Shown here in pieces: positions 34,901 through 49,900 of a stretch of DNA of 64,000 bases. Numbering within the stretch: position 1 is the stretch's first letter; each line of letters starts with the position of its first letter. Source of the DNA: Pteria penguin (taxonomy: Eukaryota; Mollusca; Bivalvia; Pterioida; Pteriidae); the NCBI GenBank assembly GCA_035048485.1, contig CM068586.1:53745667-53809666 (forward strand), written 5' to 3'. The translations under genes and the position numbers were made by a program. The notes under the pieces were generated by a model that was not told the DNA's origin, searched no databases, and worked only from the letters and a program-made list of their open reading frames with translations.

Positions 34901-37900
34901 CTAGTATGGTGACGGCATCTGTCTGATGCATTGCACAGAACTTTTTTATCTTTGCAACGGACTCAACCAAAGCAGTGAGGAATCTTTCATGTGCCATGCC
35001 TACCATAACACGGGACCTCGGTTTTTACTGTCTCATTTGAAAAACAGAGCACCAGTGTTCCCACAGAGGGAATCGAACCCCGTACCTTTTGGTCATAAGT
35101 CAAGTATCTCATCCAATGGGCCACACCTGCTTACTTAATTAGAAAAAAAAATCATTTACTGTATAGATTTCACAGACACAGAGCAATAAATATTCTTCAT
35201 ATAATTAAACTTACCTGTGATATCACTTGAGACACTTGTCTGGGATATGTTGGTACCAGAACCAAACAAGTTACGGCTAAGAACAGGAGAGCTTGCGCCA
35301 AACTGAGGACCGGGAGCAGTCACCTTAGTACCAAATGTGATTGGCGTCGATGATATAACACTCATTGGTTTTCTCTCCGCTGTAATTCATGTATGAACAT
35401 AAATATATATGATATATAGTTATATACATATCAAAGCCGTCTTCTGGATTATTTATATTATAATATTGTTAGTCTTGACATGCACTAGAGTAGTCAGAGA
35501 TTTTGTGCCCTTCTCCTTCTATTGTGGGAGAGGGTCAGAGAGACTTTGTTCATCAAAATCGGTATCAGGATGTACAAGCCTCTGACGACAAATAAAGGCT
35601 TGCCCAGTGAACTTGCAACCTATAATCCAAGAAATGAACATTTAACTTGCTCTCGATCATAGCAAATTCTTTTCATCTTATCAGTCATAATACCCGATAC
35701 CTTGGTCATTCCTCAGACAAACATTAAAAATATACTGTGACAAAATTCGACTTATTCTACCAGAGTACTAAGTCTGCCTTAACATTGAATTTAGAGAATA
35801 AACATTCAATCATGAAATGTAACTATGTAGGTCAACAGGACCTAGTTGTCTCTGAAACTTAAAGTACATATCAATGTTATCTCACACCAATTATCTGTCT
35901 TAAAAGTCTGTTTCAACCAGAAACTACTAAAAATGTGGGTGGACAGACAATCTGTAAACCAAACCAAAATGCTTTGCCATCAGTTTAAAAGGTAGTACTC
36001 TGGCACCAATTTTAGACTACAGGAAATTAAAACCAATTTTCTCGCTACCAAATCTGTGATCAAAAAGTTGAGTTAATTTCAATATTTCTGAAGACCCTGG
36101 CATAAACACTTGTCTTAATAATCTGGACAGTCTAGTCTGATGAAAATATCATTACGTGACACAACAGATTTGGTTTTAGCCAAAGATCAATGGTAATGGG
36201 GATTTCAAAAATATACAATTCAGCAGTGGAAAAATATGACAAAAAGATTCAATTTTAAAGGAGGATAAAAGTTTTGTCATGAATATATTCATAATTGACC
36301 CATAGCTTCTGCGGAATATTCATTGAATTTCATCGTTATTGACATCACAATATATTTTCGATGTTTGTTCAAGGTATGAAGGAGGTGTGAAGTATAGTGA
36401 CGTCATCCAATTTAACAATTTTTTTAGCATAAAGGGAAGGGTTAATTATAATAGAAATTGAAAAAAAAAAATAGATATGAAATTTCTGAGAGATATGACA
36501 TTTTAAAAACTATTTTACCCACAGAGTTATCATTCTTTGCCATGCTAATCCTCGTGTCAAATTTTGTACTTGTCACAGTACTTTTACTTTCTTATCAATT
36601 CTAACACATTTTGTATCATAGCTTACAACAAAAGGAATCTGACTGAAATTAATACGCTTCTTGGAGATAAATTTAGAAATATGAAAATAAATAATTGCTA
36701 ATTTTCATGCTCATGGTGGCAAGGACATTAATTAAAAAATCTGATATGTTGAAAATTATTTTGGCAGGTACAATTTCAGATTTTGCGACATTCCTTAACT
36801 GGAAATTGAATCCAGGCTACTCATGGATGGGAACAAATTTCTGTATAACGCTTTAGTCCAGTTTGAGAAATCTTTTTAAAATTACCTTTCTTCCTACTCA
36901 AATTTTCAGTGGACATGTTGCTGCCCAAGCCTAAACCTTCACTGTCATCATCATCGTCATCCTCTTCCTCATCATCTTCATCATCATCTTCGTCATCCTC
37001 TGTATAGTCAGTAGAGGAAGGAGTAATGTCTTCAACTTCAATGTGGCCAAGACGTGTCACACCTTTAATATCAAATATATTGTATGTATGTATATTTATA
37101 TATATATATATATATATATCATACTGTCAAGACAATATACTTTTCTGGAGTGAACATACCTTACTCTGTTACATGCTCAGTACATGACCAAAAGATCCCA
37201 AGTTTGAGTCCCAACTGCAGCTCATCAGTGTCTGTTTTTTGAATGAGTTAGTAAAAACATAAATGCACTTTGTTTGTAACACGCGATCTCATTGGCTGTC
37301 CGATTTAAAAACTGCAAGGGTATTCACGATACCCCTGTAGATTTTGATATGACGCCACGATACCCTGCAGTTTCTGATATGACTATGATTAGCGAATTGG
37401 CTTAGAAAACCATAACTCTGTGCTTTCTAGTTGTAATTATTTTAACGTTGGAATACCCTGTCAGAAATGTCCGTTTCACAGCTCGGCTAACGCCTCGCAG
37501 TGAAACTCAATTTCTGACAGGGTATTCGCCAATACCCTGTCAGTTTTTGTAAAACACTCGCATGGTAACCCCTAAAGAATATACACCATTAAAGGTGAAA
37601 CGATCACACTTGTAAACAGTGTGTTAATTGCCAGTATACATTTACGAAAATTCTAAACATGTAAATGAAGCCGGCTTGGCCTAGTGGTATCACGCTCGCC
37701 TCCTGATCGGGAGGCTGGGGTTCGATTCCTGCTCTAAACATGCCGGTGTCCTGTCTTTCCGATGAGACAGTAAAAACCGAGGCCTGTCGTGGTATACATG
37801 GCATGTTACAGATCCCTCACCACTTCAGGTGGGTCTGTTGCAAAGGTCAAAATTTGTATGCCCCACATCAGGCAGATGCCGTCGCCATATACATGAAATA

Positions 37901-40900
37901 TTCGTGGTGCCACATTAAACAAAAATCAATCAATCAATAAAAAAAACTAAACATGTAATTGAAATACTGCACAAAACCTAACAAAATATCATGTTCCCCA
38001 ATCTTGTCTGTACTAGGTTGTTCCAACGTCTATCAATCCTTTCAAGTGGTGGAGTGTTCATCATAGTGACTTTTAGCAAGGGAGTTAATATGTGTGCCCA
38101 CAGAGGGTGTACACAGAGCCAAACTTCTTGTTCGGCCCATGTGTTCTCTAGACAGTGGCACGATAACCAAACTGAAAGCCTTTGACCCTGACTGATCAAA
38201 AACAGGAGGAAAAACTAGAGAAATGTGACAGTCTGATCATAGAATTATCACTAAATATTCCTCCAACTCTGCCTATGCTTCCAGATCACGAGTAATGGAC
38301 ATACACTGTAAGAAAACTCATACAAACAATGCCCTGCTTTTCTTGAAAAGCAAAGACTTTGTTCAGTCCATTTTCATATTTTGTACATATATCTTAATTC
38401 TCAATTTTGCACATACATATCATTATCCTTGAAAATGAAAGTTCAATGTCGTAATCCCATGCCTTATGATTCAATGTATTGTATATGCATAAATATAGTA
38501 TGGATAGGAAAAATCTTCCGTATAAAAGTATAAAGTCTCTTGCATGTTGTGCCCTTATCTGTTCACTTGTACTCTAACATGCTCTGTGTGTCGTCTGTTC
38601 AATACAGAGAAATAAGCCAGCGGTTACTGATACCACTCAATTGCCAGTTGCCATCTTTTGATCAATTCATTCACTGCAACATTTATATAGTAACATTTCA
38701 TTTATAACCTAATATGTAAACATTTACGAATATCTGTAAACATTTCACCCTTATCCACTATACAGACCTTTCTTGGTATTTACACCGCTAACTGAAGGTT
38801 GACCAACTCCTGTTCCCATTGTAATGCTCGGCTAAAATCAATAATCAACAATTACATTTTTAAAACAAAATATAAACAAAAGTTGTAAAAAGACAGCAGA
38901 TCTCACAAGGTTTCTAAGAATTTATAAACAATATTCAATAATGATGCTTTTCTCCTGTATTTATAATCTTGACCTTAATTCAAGGTTAAACCAATTGATA
39001 TGAGGTATTAGATACAACAAATAGTTCATTGAGGAAACTGCCTTTTAAATACAAAAGTCATGCCTTAAAAACATGTGAAATTATTAAGGATTTTCATTTT
39101 CACTTCGTAACCATTATATTCTATGTCACTTTTACAACTTTACAGAATGATTTTATCAAAATCACTTATGACAAATTCGGAAGATTATCTTTGGTTAACG
39201 CCTACCGTTCCAGCCCTTGGTGCTAACTGTAAGGATCCAGGATGAGTGGGTCTATATGCCTGAACCACTGGGGGCAAGGCAGACATCCCTGGAAACCCAG
39301 GTCTGGTACCCATGGCAACAACAGTGGGCCGAGGCTGATTAGTAAAAACTTGACCATTAGAATGGCGAAGGGTTGGCTTAGCTTTGGGACGCACTACAGA
39401 AAATTGTGAATGGAGGTATAAGTTACAAGATTAGGGTATCATCTGAAAATTATTATTGCAATAATCGTATCGTCCTTCCAATTCCAGTAAAATCAAATAT
39501 TCAATTATTCTTTATACATGAACTATTGAGCTCTGAGAATTCTACAGTAAACTGAGTTAACATTTATAATGTATAGAGAAAATAAATTGCATTCATTGAT
39601 TTCTGTGTAGTTTCTAACTCTTTATAGATGTAGCTTTATTCAATGCTTAATCAAACATATTCAACATACGGATCCTTCCACTTTCACAGCTCAGCATAAA
39701 CAACAGAATTCTGACTAGAAACGGACATATGTTCATGATTTTTCTAATATATGTTCTAACCTTGATGACCAATTATTTTAGGACATTACCAATTGCAGCT
39801 AAAAATTCAATAATCAAGTGATGATCTACCAAAATCAATCAATGGGAACAACACCATACAAGACCAATCTGTAGTACATTAAATTTTATTTACATGTATT
39901 AATTTTAAGTGTTATGTACTTTTTCACTCATATATTAAATCTCTTGTACAAATGACAGTTCTTTTTTCATTTCCCAATTCCCCTTATCTGAATGCTAATG
40001 GACAGACAGACAGAAATTTTATATCTATACACTGAAGTTGGTTTACCAACAATATACAGTACTGTACCTTGAGAGGGAGTGGCCTCGGGGGTCTTTGGGT
40101 TACTCGACGAAGAACTCAATCTTTGCCGGAGCTTTTCTGCAGAGGCAATCTTCGACATGGATAAATTTTCTGGAATATCATAAGGCATAGATGAAATGAG
40201 ATATCCTTAAGAAAAAAAAAAGATTTTTACAATTCTTTCACTAGCCTTAAAAAATGAAACATTTTTCTTTCATTATCCAAGACTGAAGGGAGCTTGTCAG
40301 GAGGTCTAAAGTTCAAGTCATACCAGCATGTAGATGGCATCCGTTTCCCTGGGATGAGACAGAAAAACCAGGTCCCATGTCATGGTAGAAAAGGCGCATA
40401 AAAGATCCCTCGATGCCTCAGATGAATAATTTGCATAGGTTTAAATTTCTATGCAATGAATCTGGTAGATACCATTACCATAGAAACAAAAAAAAAACCC
40501 CAAAAATTGTTGCTTTTGATCACTTGAGCAAAAAAACCATGATTTCTATTTCACTGATCACAATATCAAAACATTTTGTTACACACCTGGTTTGGTAGAT
40601 CTAATACGAGGCACATTACGACGTGACAGGAAGTGACGTAATTGTGCCTGCTTCTTTGGACTTATCTTCATGGAGGAGTTATCTGGATTGGAGCTTTGAT
40701 TAGTTTGTGAATTTTCCAGAAGAGAATCTGCTAACGTCGATAATTCTGCATCTCTGCTACAAAATACATAAAATCATTACTAAACAACAGTAATGCCTAG
40801 AGTGGCTTAAAACACCCATCGCTTACTTTGGATGGGATCAATGTAAACATATGGTTTTATTACCCCCAAACTTGGGTCTCTTTGGTAATACTTTAATGAA

Positions 40901-43900
40901 ATATTGAAATCCAAAAAGAGGGATCCAAGTCCAATAACTCTGTAATGACAACAAAAGGTGGCTTACCCTACACTATCCAAGCATTCTGTATAAGTTTCAT
41001 GAAAAACAACTGACATTTACTTAAGTTATTGCGTTACATAGCATCTCCATAGCACCTTATCACAGTAAAACTAAAATCCAAGTTCTATAACTCCCTAACG
41101 ACAAAACAGAATTTGTTTCATGAAAAACAGCTGATGTTTACTAAAGTTATTGCGTTCCATAGCATCTTACTATAGCAAAAAATAAAATCCAAGTTCAATA
41201 ACTCCATAACGACAAAACAGAATTTGTTTCATGAAAAACAGCTGATCTTTACTAAAGTTATTGCGTTCCACAGCATCTTACTATAGCAAAAATAAAATCC
41301 AAGTCCCATAACTTCATAACGACCAAATGGAATTTGCTCAAAATCAAAAGGCAGCTTTCCCTACCCTAATTAAGTATTCTGTATGAGTTTCATGAAAACA
41401 GCTGATGTTTACTTAAGTTATCGCGTTCCCTAGTATCTTTTTAAGTATTATGTATGAGTTTCATAAAGAAAATCAAATGACGTTTACTGAAGTTATTTGT
41501 TCCATAGCGGACAGATGGATGAACATCACCATACCATAATACGTCCTGTCTTTCGAAGGGCGTATAAAAACATAAACACATCATAATGGTTAATTCTTCC
41601 ATTATACATGTATTATAATCACACAGTGAAGGCAATACTGTAGCAAAGTAACTATAGTAACAGTACTTAAATGTGCTTAATTTCAACCAGGTACATTGAC
41701 TGATTAACTGATTATTGTTTTATGTCACACCATGATTATTTCCCATGTATTGTGACAGCATCTGCCTGATACCTTCCATAATAATTTATACCTTTGTGAC
41801 CGAGCCCTCCAAGCAGGGACCTCAGATTTTGCTGTCTCATCCGAAAGACAGGACACCAGTGCACCCATGGCAGGAGTCGAACCTCAGCCTCCCAGTCATG
41901 AGCCGAGTTCATCATCCACTGGGCTACACCGGCTTCAACCAGGTATAAGAATAATTATCATTTGAATTCACTTGAATTTGTAACCAAAAGTATAACTTGA
42001 ATCGAAGTCCTCAGATCAAATATCTTGAAGCAGACTTTTCCTTGTGCAAATACATTATAAACAAAACCCCCATTCTGTACAAATTTTTGGCCACTTGGCC
42101 TTTATCTAGTGGTTCACAGAAAATGAAAATATTTTAAGCAGATTCCATACCTGCTCTTATAAACATTAATTATAGATAAAGTACAGAAGTATAACATCAC
42201 AATAAACAACATAAGTAAGCATCAAATAAGAGTCCACGAAATTAACGTCAAAATATGCACCTAATAATAAATAATCTTACAAATAAATGTAAGTGTATTC
42301 AATTCTAACACATATAATCTATATGTATTAGAGACTGAATTTTCACATGGATGTAATTATCTTGTTGCTGTATGTGATAGACCTCACTACTGGAGGATTT
42401 TAAACAATATAATATGCGATCGACCTCCCTTATGATGGATTTTAAAGACGTTACCTTGTGACAGTCGAGTTTGACTGGTGCCACGACGAGTTTCGATTAT
42501 AGAGTCGGAGCTCTTTTAGTTGGCTCTCCAGTTGATCAAGTTGCCCTTTCTTGCCGAGAATCAAGTTCCTGTTACTCTTCACAGAGCGATATATCATGTC
42601 TGTTCCAGGAGCCCTGATTCTGTATAACATAATGGTGTGAGCAGTTATATCACATTGAATAATGTGCATCGATATGCTGATTATCAAGGCTCCACACCTT
42701 TATTTTACATGAGAAGCTAAGGCAGTGGAGTTCTTACAGCATCAGGTGACCATATGTGGTGTGCCTAAATGAAGAACACTAAAGAAAACTAGTTATACAC
42801 AAAAGAAAACAAGATTTTATTTAGATAGGAAAGGTCAAAATTGAAAAATAATTTAATTATTAAGGACTAAATCCTTATAAACTATATATTTTGGGAATTG
42901 TATGATCCCCCTTTATCAAAATATTAAATTATTTTTCAATTTCTACCACCCATATCGAAATGAAATCTTGTTTTCTTTTGTGTATAACTAGTTTTCTTTA
43001 GTGTTCTTCATTTAGGCGTACCCGACCATATGATTATGTACAGTAGATTATGGGTTCAAATCCCTGGTTAAACCTTGCTGATTCTAGCATATATTTGTGC
43101 TTTATATATTAAACACATTCTGATACCTGGTTTGAATGATATAAGTATTGGCTCTAGCTCCAAATTGTATTTAAACTGAAAAAATAAAGTTTTGAGTATA
43201 TACTGGAGATATTTTGCGTTTGCTGAAATTGATTTGAGTTCTGACTCAAGATTTGGATTGAAATTTCCAACAGACTCCAAATCAGTTCATTATTTTGAGT
43301 TAGTTTGAATATCTGAGCTGAATAGATACTCCAACTGGTTTTATAAGCATGAAAATTAATACTGCACTCATAGGAGTCTGAGTTCGAGCTAATATGAATA
43401 ATCTCAGTGGATGGAAAGTATTTTAAGAAATGTTATGGTAATAGAGAGGACAGGGTCATTTTCCATGAGTACTGTGATTACTAAGATTTTTACTATAATT
43501 CAAAAAAGATTAAAAAAAATTATATATTTAGAAATGAAGTTTTATAAAGATCGTTGTTGATGACAAATTTAATTTGGATCCACAACTTCTGATCTATACT
43601 GACTTTGAATATGACAAAGAAATCACTCTCAGACATGATAATTGAAAAAATAAATGTAAAAAATTAAACTGATAAGTTATTTATCTTGTCAAAGGGATGT
43701 CCCACCTTAAAAACAATGCTTTAATATATATGTTAAAATGTAAACCTGTTTTTGTTCTTCTTTCTATCCTGGTAGTCGTCCCATTGTTGGTCAAGGATTG
43801 TGTTAACATCATGTATACCTTGCTCCAGTAGTTGGTACTGCTGCTGCAAGCTTCTCAGTTTCTCCGCACTGGCTGGATCCAGGGCTCGCGATCGCTGAAG

Positions 43901-46900
43901 ATGGGTGTAGTGTGAATCAGTGTCACACTGCCTCCTGGATCGACAGTCCTCGACCATTGCAAACAAATCAAGGCACAGTGATTTCTCGTCAGACACCTCC
44001 TTACTTTGCTCCTATTATGATATTAAAATTGATATACCTTCAAGGAATTTGTCCTATTCATACCTATCTATACATGTATACATAATCTAGTTTAAAAGAC
44101 AGATTTTCACTCAGGTAAGATTGTTCACTTCCAATTCACTCCATACAACAATACATATGTTTACTAGGATTTTTTATCCTAATGTGGCAGCCATACCGGT
44201 ACTTGGTGATGGAACACCACCAACCTTCCCAGGTAGGCTATCATAGTGCCACACCTTCCTATTTATCCAAACCCGTGATCAAACAATGACCTAATACAGC
44301 TTAGATGCTGCAGAGAGTACCACCTCAGCAATTAAGCTTACACTGTCCTAAGACCCCTACAAAAATCTATCATTTCTGCTATTTGATTGAGGTATATCGT
44401 GGACTACTTGCAAATAATATTCTCTAAAATCCTCCATAAGGGAAGCTGAATGCATATAATAACAATATAATTATATGATAATATCCAAATTGAGATCGAG
44501 TCTCTGATGTTTATAAATTACATGTGTTATAATAAAACACTTATATTTATTTGTAAGACTTTATATTATTCTTCATATATTATGACGTTTATTTTGTGGA
44601 CTCTTAATTGGTACTTACTTACATTGTTTATTGTGACATCATACTTTTGCACTTTGTTATCGATGATTAACGCTTATAAGAACAGATATGGGTTATGCAA
44701 AAAATATGGTAATTTTCTATGAACCGGTAAATAAAGGTCAGGTGGCCAAAAATCAGAGCAAAAAGAGTGTTTTGTTTATTACAAACTTGCATAGAGTTCC
44801 TGAGAACGCAGCTGTTTGACCTTTTCCTTCTACATCAAATAGTCAGAAATACACTATTCAAGGTTTCTAATTTAGAAACTAAATGCTGCAGATTTTCATA
44901 ACAATCTTCTGAAGTCATGTCAATTAAATAAGATTGCAAGATTATCCTCGATTTTATGGGGGGAAGTGGGGAGGGAGGTTTAATCTTACCATAGCTTTAT
45001 TATTGTCAGATTGCCTGTCAGTTCAATTTTGCCAAAGAGTATTTCATTATTACATGTACTTATCACTTACTGACCTCCCCACTTAATTTCTGCGCTTAAA
45101 AAATTTGAATACAATGTATTTCTGAAGACACTACCATGGAAAATCAAAACAGTCGACTTATAACTAAGAATTAATTTACTTGACACATCAAGTTATCTTT
45201 TGTTAATTTCAAACAAAAATGCATTCGGATAGGGCCTTTCCTATGACAAAATTCAACAGAGAAGATTATATGATAAGGTAGATTAAAAAAAGGTAAATAT
45301 TTATTTCAGTTTACCAAGACATAATGATGACAAAAGAAATAGTATGAGTAAACGGGAATTACTATTAAAACTTTAATTAACGCTCCGAATCAAAACATTC
45401 ATTTTAGATTTAATTTTACGTCATCAAAAGATTGAGCTACCATTGTTTGAGAACATGAGAATCAGCCATATTATAACCAATCATATAAAGGAATCATCCA
45501 CAAACCTTTGTTGTTTTTTTCACTTCTTGATAGAATGTCTGCATTTGGTCTGTCTGCTTACGTAGCTGGGCCATATCTGCCTTACTGCCTACTTCCTTCG
45601 TATTTTGTCGAGCTTTGAGTTTAAATTCCTGCATCTCCTTCTCAAAGTGGTTTATCTGCAAGACATATGAGCAGGGCTTGAGCTTATAAAATGGTTTGAG
45701 AACGTTCTCTGTGCTCTGACTCTGATCCCATGCTCAAATATGTGATCATCTAAAACAACTGAGTTTATAGAACCTCATAAAGCTTGAGCATATGCTCAAA
45801 TATTTTAAGATTGGTAAATGCTTTGCTCAGATCCATGCTCAAAACTTCTGTAACCTCTATCAATCTCAAACCCTAGTAGCTATCTCTACTGGAGCACTTT
45901 CTCAGTGTTTGAGCACAGAATTTGAATTGAGCATGATAAAAGTTTTATAACCTTGGAGCCAGATTATCGTTCTTAAATTATTAATTATTGACTCAAAAAT
46001 GAAAACCACATAAAGGTAGTTTCTAAGGGAACATTGACGTGCAAATGTAATCAGACAGTGCAAACAAACAAACAGACAGAAAGACAGGACAAAAACAATA
46101 TACCCCGATCGATCGATCTGGAGGCATAAAAAAGAATTATGTCAGAGAAAAAACTAGAGCTGTGCTAACAGGACAAATACCCCCCGCAGCAACAAAGTTG
46201 AAACATGCAATAATTCATCCCAAGATACATTACTGGTATTAGTGTAATGGATGTCCCACAAGTACATTTTGAGGTATAATGAATGAAAACAATCTGATTT
46301 GTATGCACCATGACCTTGACCTTGTAGATATGACCTTGGTTCAAGGTCATGACACATCCATGGGTCATGAACAGCAATTGTCTAAAATTTTATCTCCCTC
46401 CAAAGTAAAAGGAAGAAGTTATGGCCCGGACAAGTTTCATGGACAGACAGACGGACAGACACACAGACGGACAACACTTTCCGTACAATGTGATACACAC
46501 CTTTGGATCATGGAAAACAATGGTGTGAAATATATCCAGATCCTAGATAGCAGTAAGGAGCTATGACCCGTACAAGGATTTTGACAATGCGTACACTGTG
46601 ACCTTGTCCTTGGAGATATGATCTTGAGTCTAGGTAATGACACACCCTTGGGTCATGAACAAAAAACTGTGTGAAATATTATCCAGATCCAACCTGGAAA
46701 GAAGAAATTATGGCATGTACAAGGATTTCAGCTATGTGTGCAATGTGACCTTGAAATTGAAGATATGACCTTCAGTGGAGGTCATGACACATCCTTGGAT
46801 ATGAACAACAATTGTGTGAAATGTTATCCAGATCCAACATAGCAGTAAGGAGTTATGGCCCAGACAAGGATTTCGACCAATTGTGGACTGTGCTGTGACC

Positions 46901-49900
46901 TTGACCTTGGAGATATGATCTTGAGTCAAGGTTATTACATACCCTTGGGCCATGGACAACAATTGTGTGAAATATTATCCAGATCAGATGAGGGGATAAG
47001 AAGTTATGGCCCAGAGAAAAAAAATTTCTACGTGTGCACTGTGACCTTGACCTTGAAGATATGACCATTGGTCAAGGTCATAACACATTCTTGTGTCATG
47101 TACAACAATTGTGTGAAATATTATCCAGATCCGACAAGGGGGTAACAAGTTATGGCCGGGACAAATGTGAACAGACGGACAGACTAACATATGGACAGAC
47201 GGCGATTCCTATATACTTCCCAAACTTTGTTTGCAGGGGGTATAATAATGAAAGTATGTAATTTGCTACTCTTAAATTTTCTCCAACAGACCTTTATTAA
47301 GAAAATGAATTTAAGCTTTTTTGTCAACGTTTTTCTTTAAAAGAGTGTAACATTTTGTGAAGACAAGGTTAAATTCATTTTCCTGCGACCTGAAAATTGA
47401 ACCTAGTTTTAACTTAATAAGTGCTATATTACTATTGATTGATGAGTTTTATTACGTTTCCAATATAAAATGAAACGAAATTTGTCATTTATTATATATT
47501 GAGTCTTTTCGTTTTTGAATTTGACGACTTCATAAGCGTTTTACATCAGATGCCGTCCCAAATGGGAAGTAACTCTGTATAATGAAAAAGAACGAATATT
47601 GCATTCAGATTTACATGTACTGATTTTTCAGATCTTACTTGATCCACATTTAGCCTACCTCCTCCATAATGCTGTTACTAAAGGTACTGTCCAAATCTGT
47701 TTTAAGTCTCCCCACTGACTGTGTCGGGGAACCGCCCTTCCCTGCAGGCTGTGTGGCCACAGTACGTGCCACCACCTGAGTGGGAGCCACACTCCTTCCA
47801 ACAGACTGGGTATTAGCATCCTGCGGCATTGCTGAAAATCATGAAACAAAGGTGCATCAAATTAATTCACCCTCAGCTTTCATCTCAGCTTTCTGCCTTG
47901 TTGATTGTTTGTTATTTTACATCACATCAAATTCATTTCAATTTTATAGTGATGCACTACAACACTGAAAATGAAATATCGTTGGACCGACGGACAATTC
48001 CGGTTATACTGACGCTGGTCCGGTATATAATCTTAAATTTCTGGACCAATAATCTGGTGTTTTCCAGAAGCAATTTCAGTTTAAAACTTATTTCTAATGT
48101 CATCATGATGTACATTTTGCTTTGCCTTGTAAAAATTCTTCCAGTCAACAACGCATGTGTGGCATCATCTCACTATGACCTATGACCTATCCAAGCAATG
48201 AGGGATCTCTTAAGTTCAAACATCTATCTTGACGTGTAACTTTCATATCTTATAATGTCTTACCTGAAAGATAGTGTACCAACATGAGACATGTCAGGTT
48301 TATACCCAGGACCTCTTAACCCGCCGCCTGGCCCTCTGTATATGACTTCTATATATACATACAAGATTACTGAAGGTCTGAGTATACTAATAACTTTGTG
48401 AGTTTTGTGAGTTTTGTGAGTTTTGTGCGGTATTGCTTGATGTTACATTAGGGTTTTATCATCTATATGGAAGCAGCTTTATATTAATAATGGAAAGAAT
48501 TACCTCACCGTACTCCAGAAATGTATATAGACCTTTCAGAAAAATTACTCCAGAACACCCTGGAGTATTCCAGAAATCTACATAGACCTTCTACAAGAAC
48601 TACTCCACAGTACCCTGGAGTACTCCAGAAATGTACATAGACCTCTCACAAGAATTACTCCACAGTACTCTGAAGTACCCTAGGAAACTACATAGACCTT
48701 TTCACAAGAATTACTCCACAGTTCCCTGGAGTACTCCAGAAATCTACATAGACCTTACACAACAATTACTCCAGAGTACCCTGGAGTACTCCAAAAATCT
48801 ACATAGACCTTGAACAAGAATTACTCCACAATACTCTGAAGTACTCCAGAAATCTAAACAGACTTTTCACAAGTCTACCTGCTGGCATCTTTTTTTTAGT
48901 TTGGAGGTCTAATACAGACTAGAAAGACTGAAGAAAGTTCCAGGTCGGTACTTAAGCACACTCAGCTCCCCTCTGCACCCAGAATATACCATAAATTCCT
49001 ACCAGGTGACTGCTTGCTAACAGCAGGTTCCACTTGTCTCTTCAGAGCTCCAGGCATGCCAACAGTACCTGGAGTCATAGATGTAGGTTGGCTAATGGCA
49101 GGTACAGCAACAGAAGGCTGTGTATCTGATTTAGGTGGCTGGGATACAGCACTTACTGTAATGAGAATGTGGAAGTTTTAAAATGAACTTTTCTGTAAAC
49201 AAGGAGTAAGCTATCGTTGCAAAATCTTTCTCAAGTGAGCAAGTTTCTATAAAGGGCAAAAATTATGTACTAAACTACAATAACATTTACCAATATAGAA
49301 GAAATAGCCATATACTTCAGTTCCAAATACATTTCCCAATATTTTTTCATATCTGTTTAGACTCAATATTTTTCAAATGTTATTTCCTTTTTGACAAATT
49401 ATGAATGGCATCTTACAATATTGAAGAACCAGAATATGTGAGAAATGACACCAATATTGTTATGCTACAAAATAATTGTGCAGCTGAGCTTCAGAAAAAA
49501 TAATGGTATATACCTGTTGCAGGAGTAAAGGACTTCTGCAGGAACCCACCAGCTGAGTTATTGCCATCCCCTGGTGATACTTTAGGAGAGCTGGAAAACC
49601 CTGTGAAAGCAGAGGACGGAACAGCCTCTTGAGAAGGTTTCAAAAACAGATTAGTACCACTACTACTGGACTGTGTCTTTGCAGAATCCTGTGTTGGCTT
49701 CGTGAACAAACTTGTACCACTGCCAGGCTGAGCCTTCGAAATTTCCTGTGCAGGCTTCGTAAACAGACTAGCGCCAGCATTAGGTTGAGTCTTTGCAACT
49801 TCCTGTGCGGGTTTGGTGAATATATTTGTACCCATACCGGGTTGAGATGGGGAGCCTTGCGGTTTTACCCCTAGGATCCCTGACCCTCCTCCAGTGCCGG

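Noticed and set aside
46154..47261. Many overlapping ORFs on both strands
   Set aside because: Repeat array with about 145-bp units; the frames follow the repeat.
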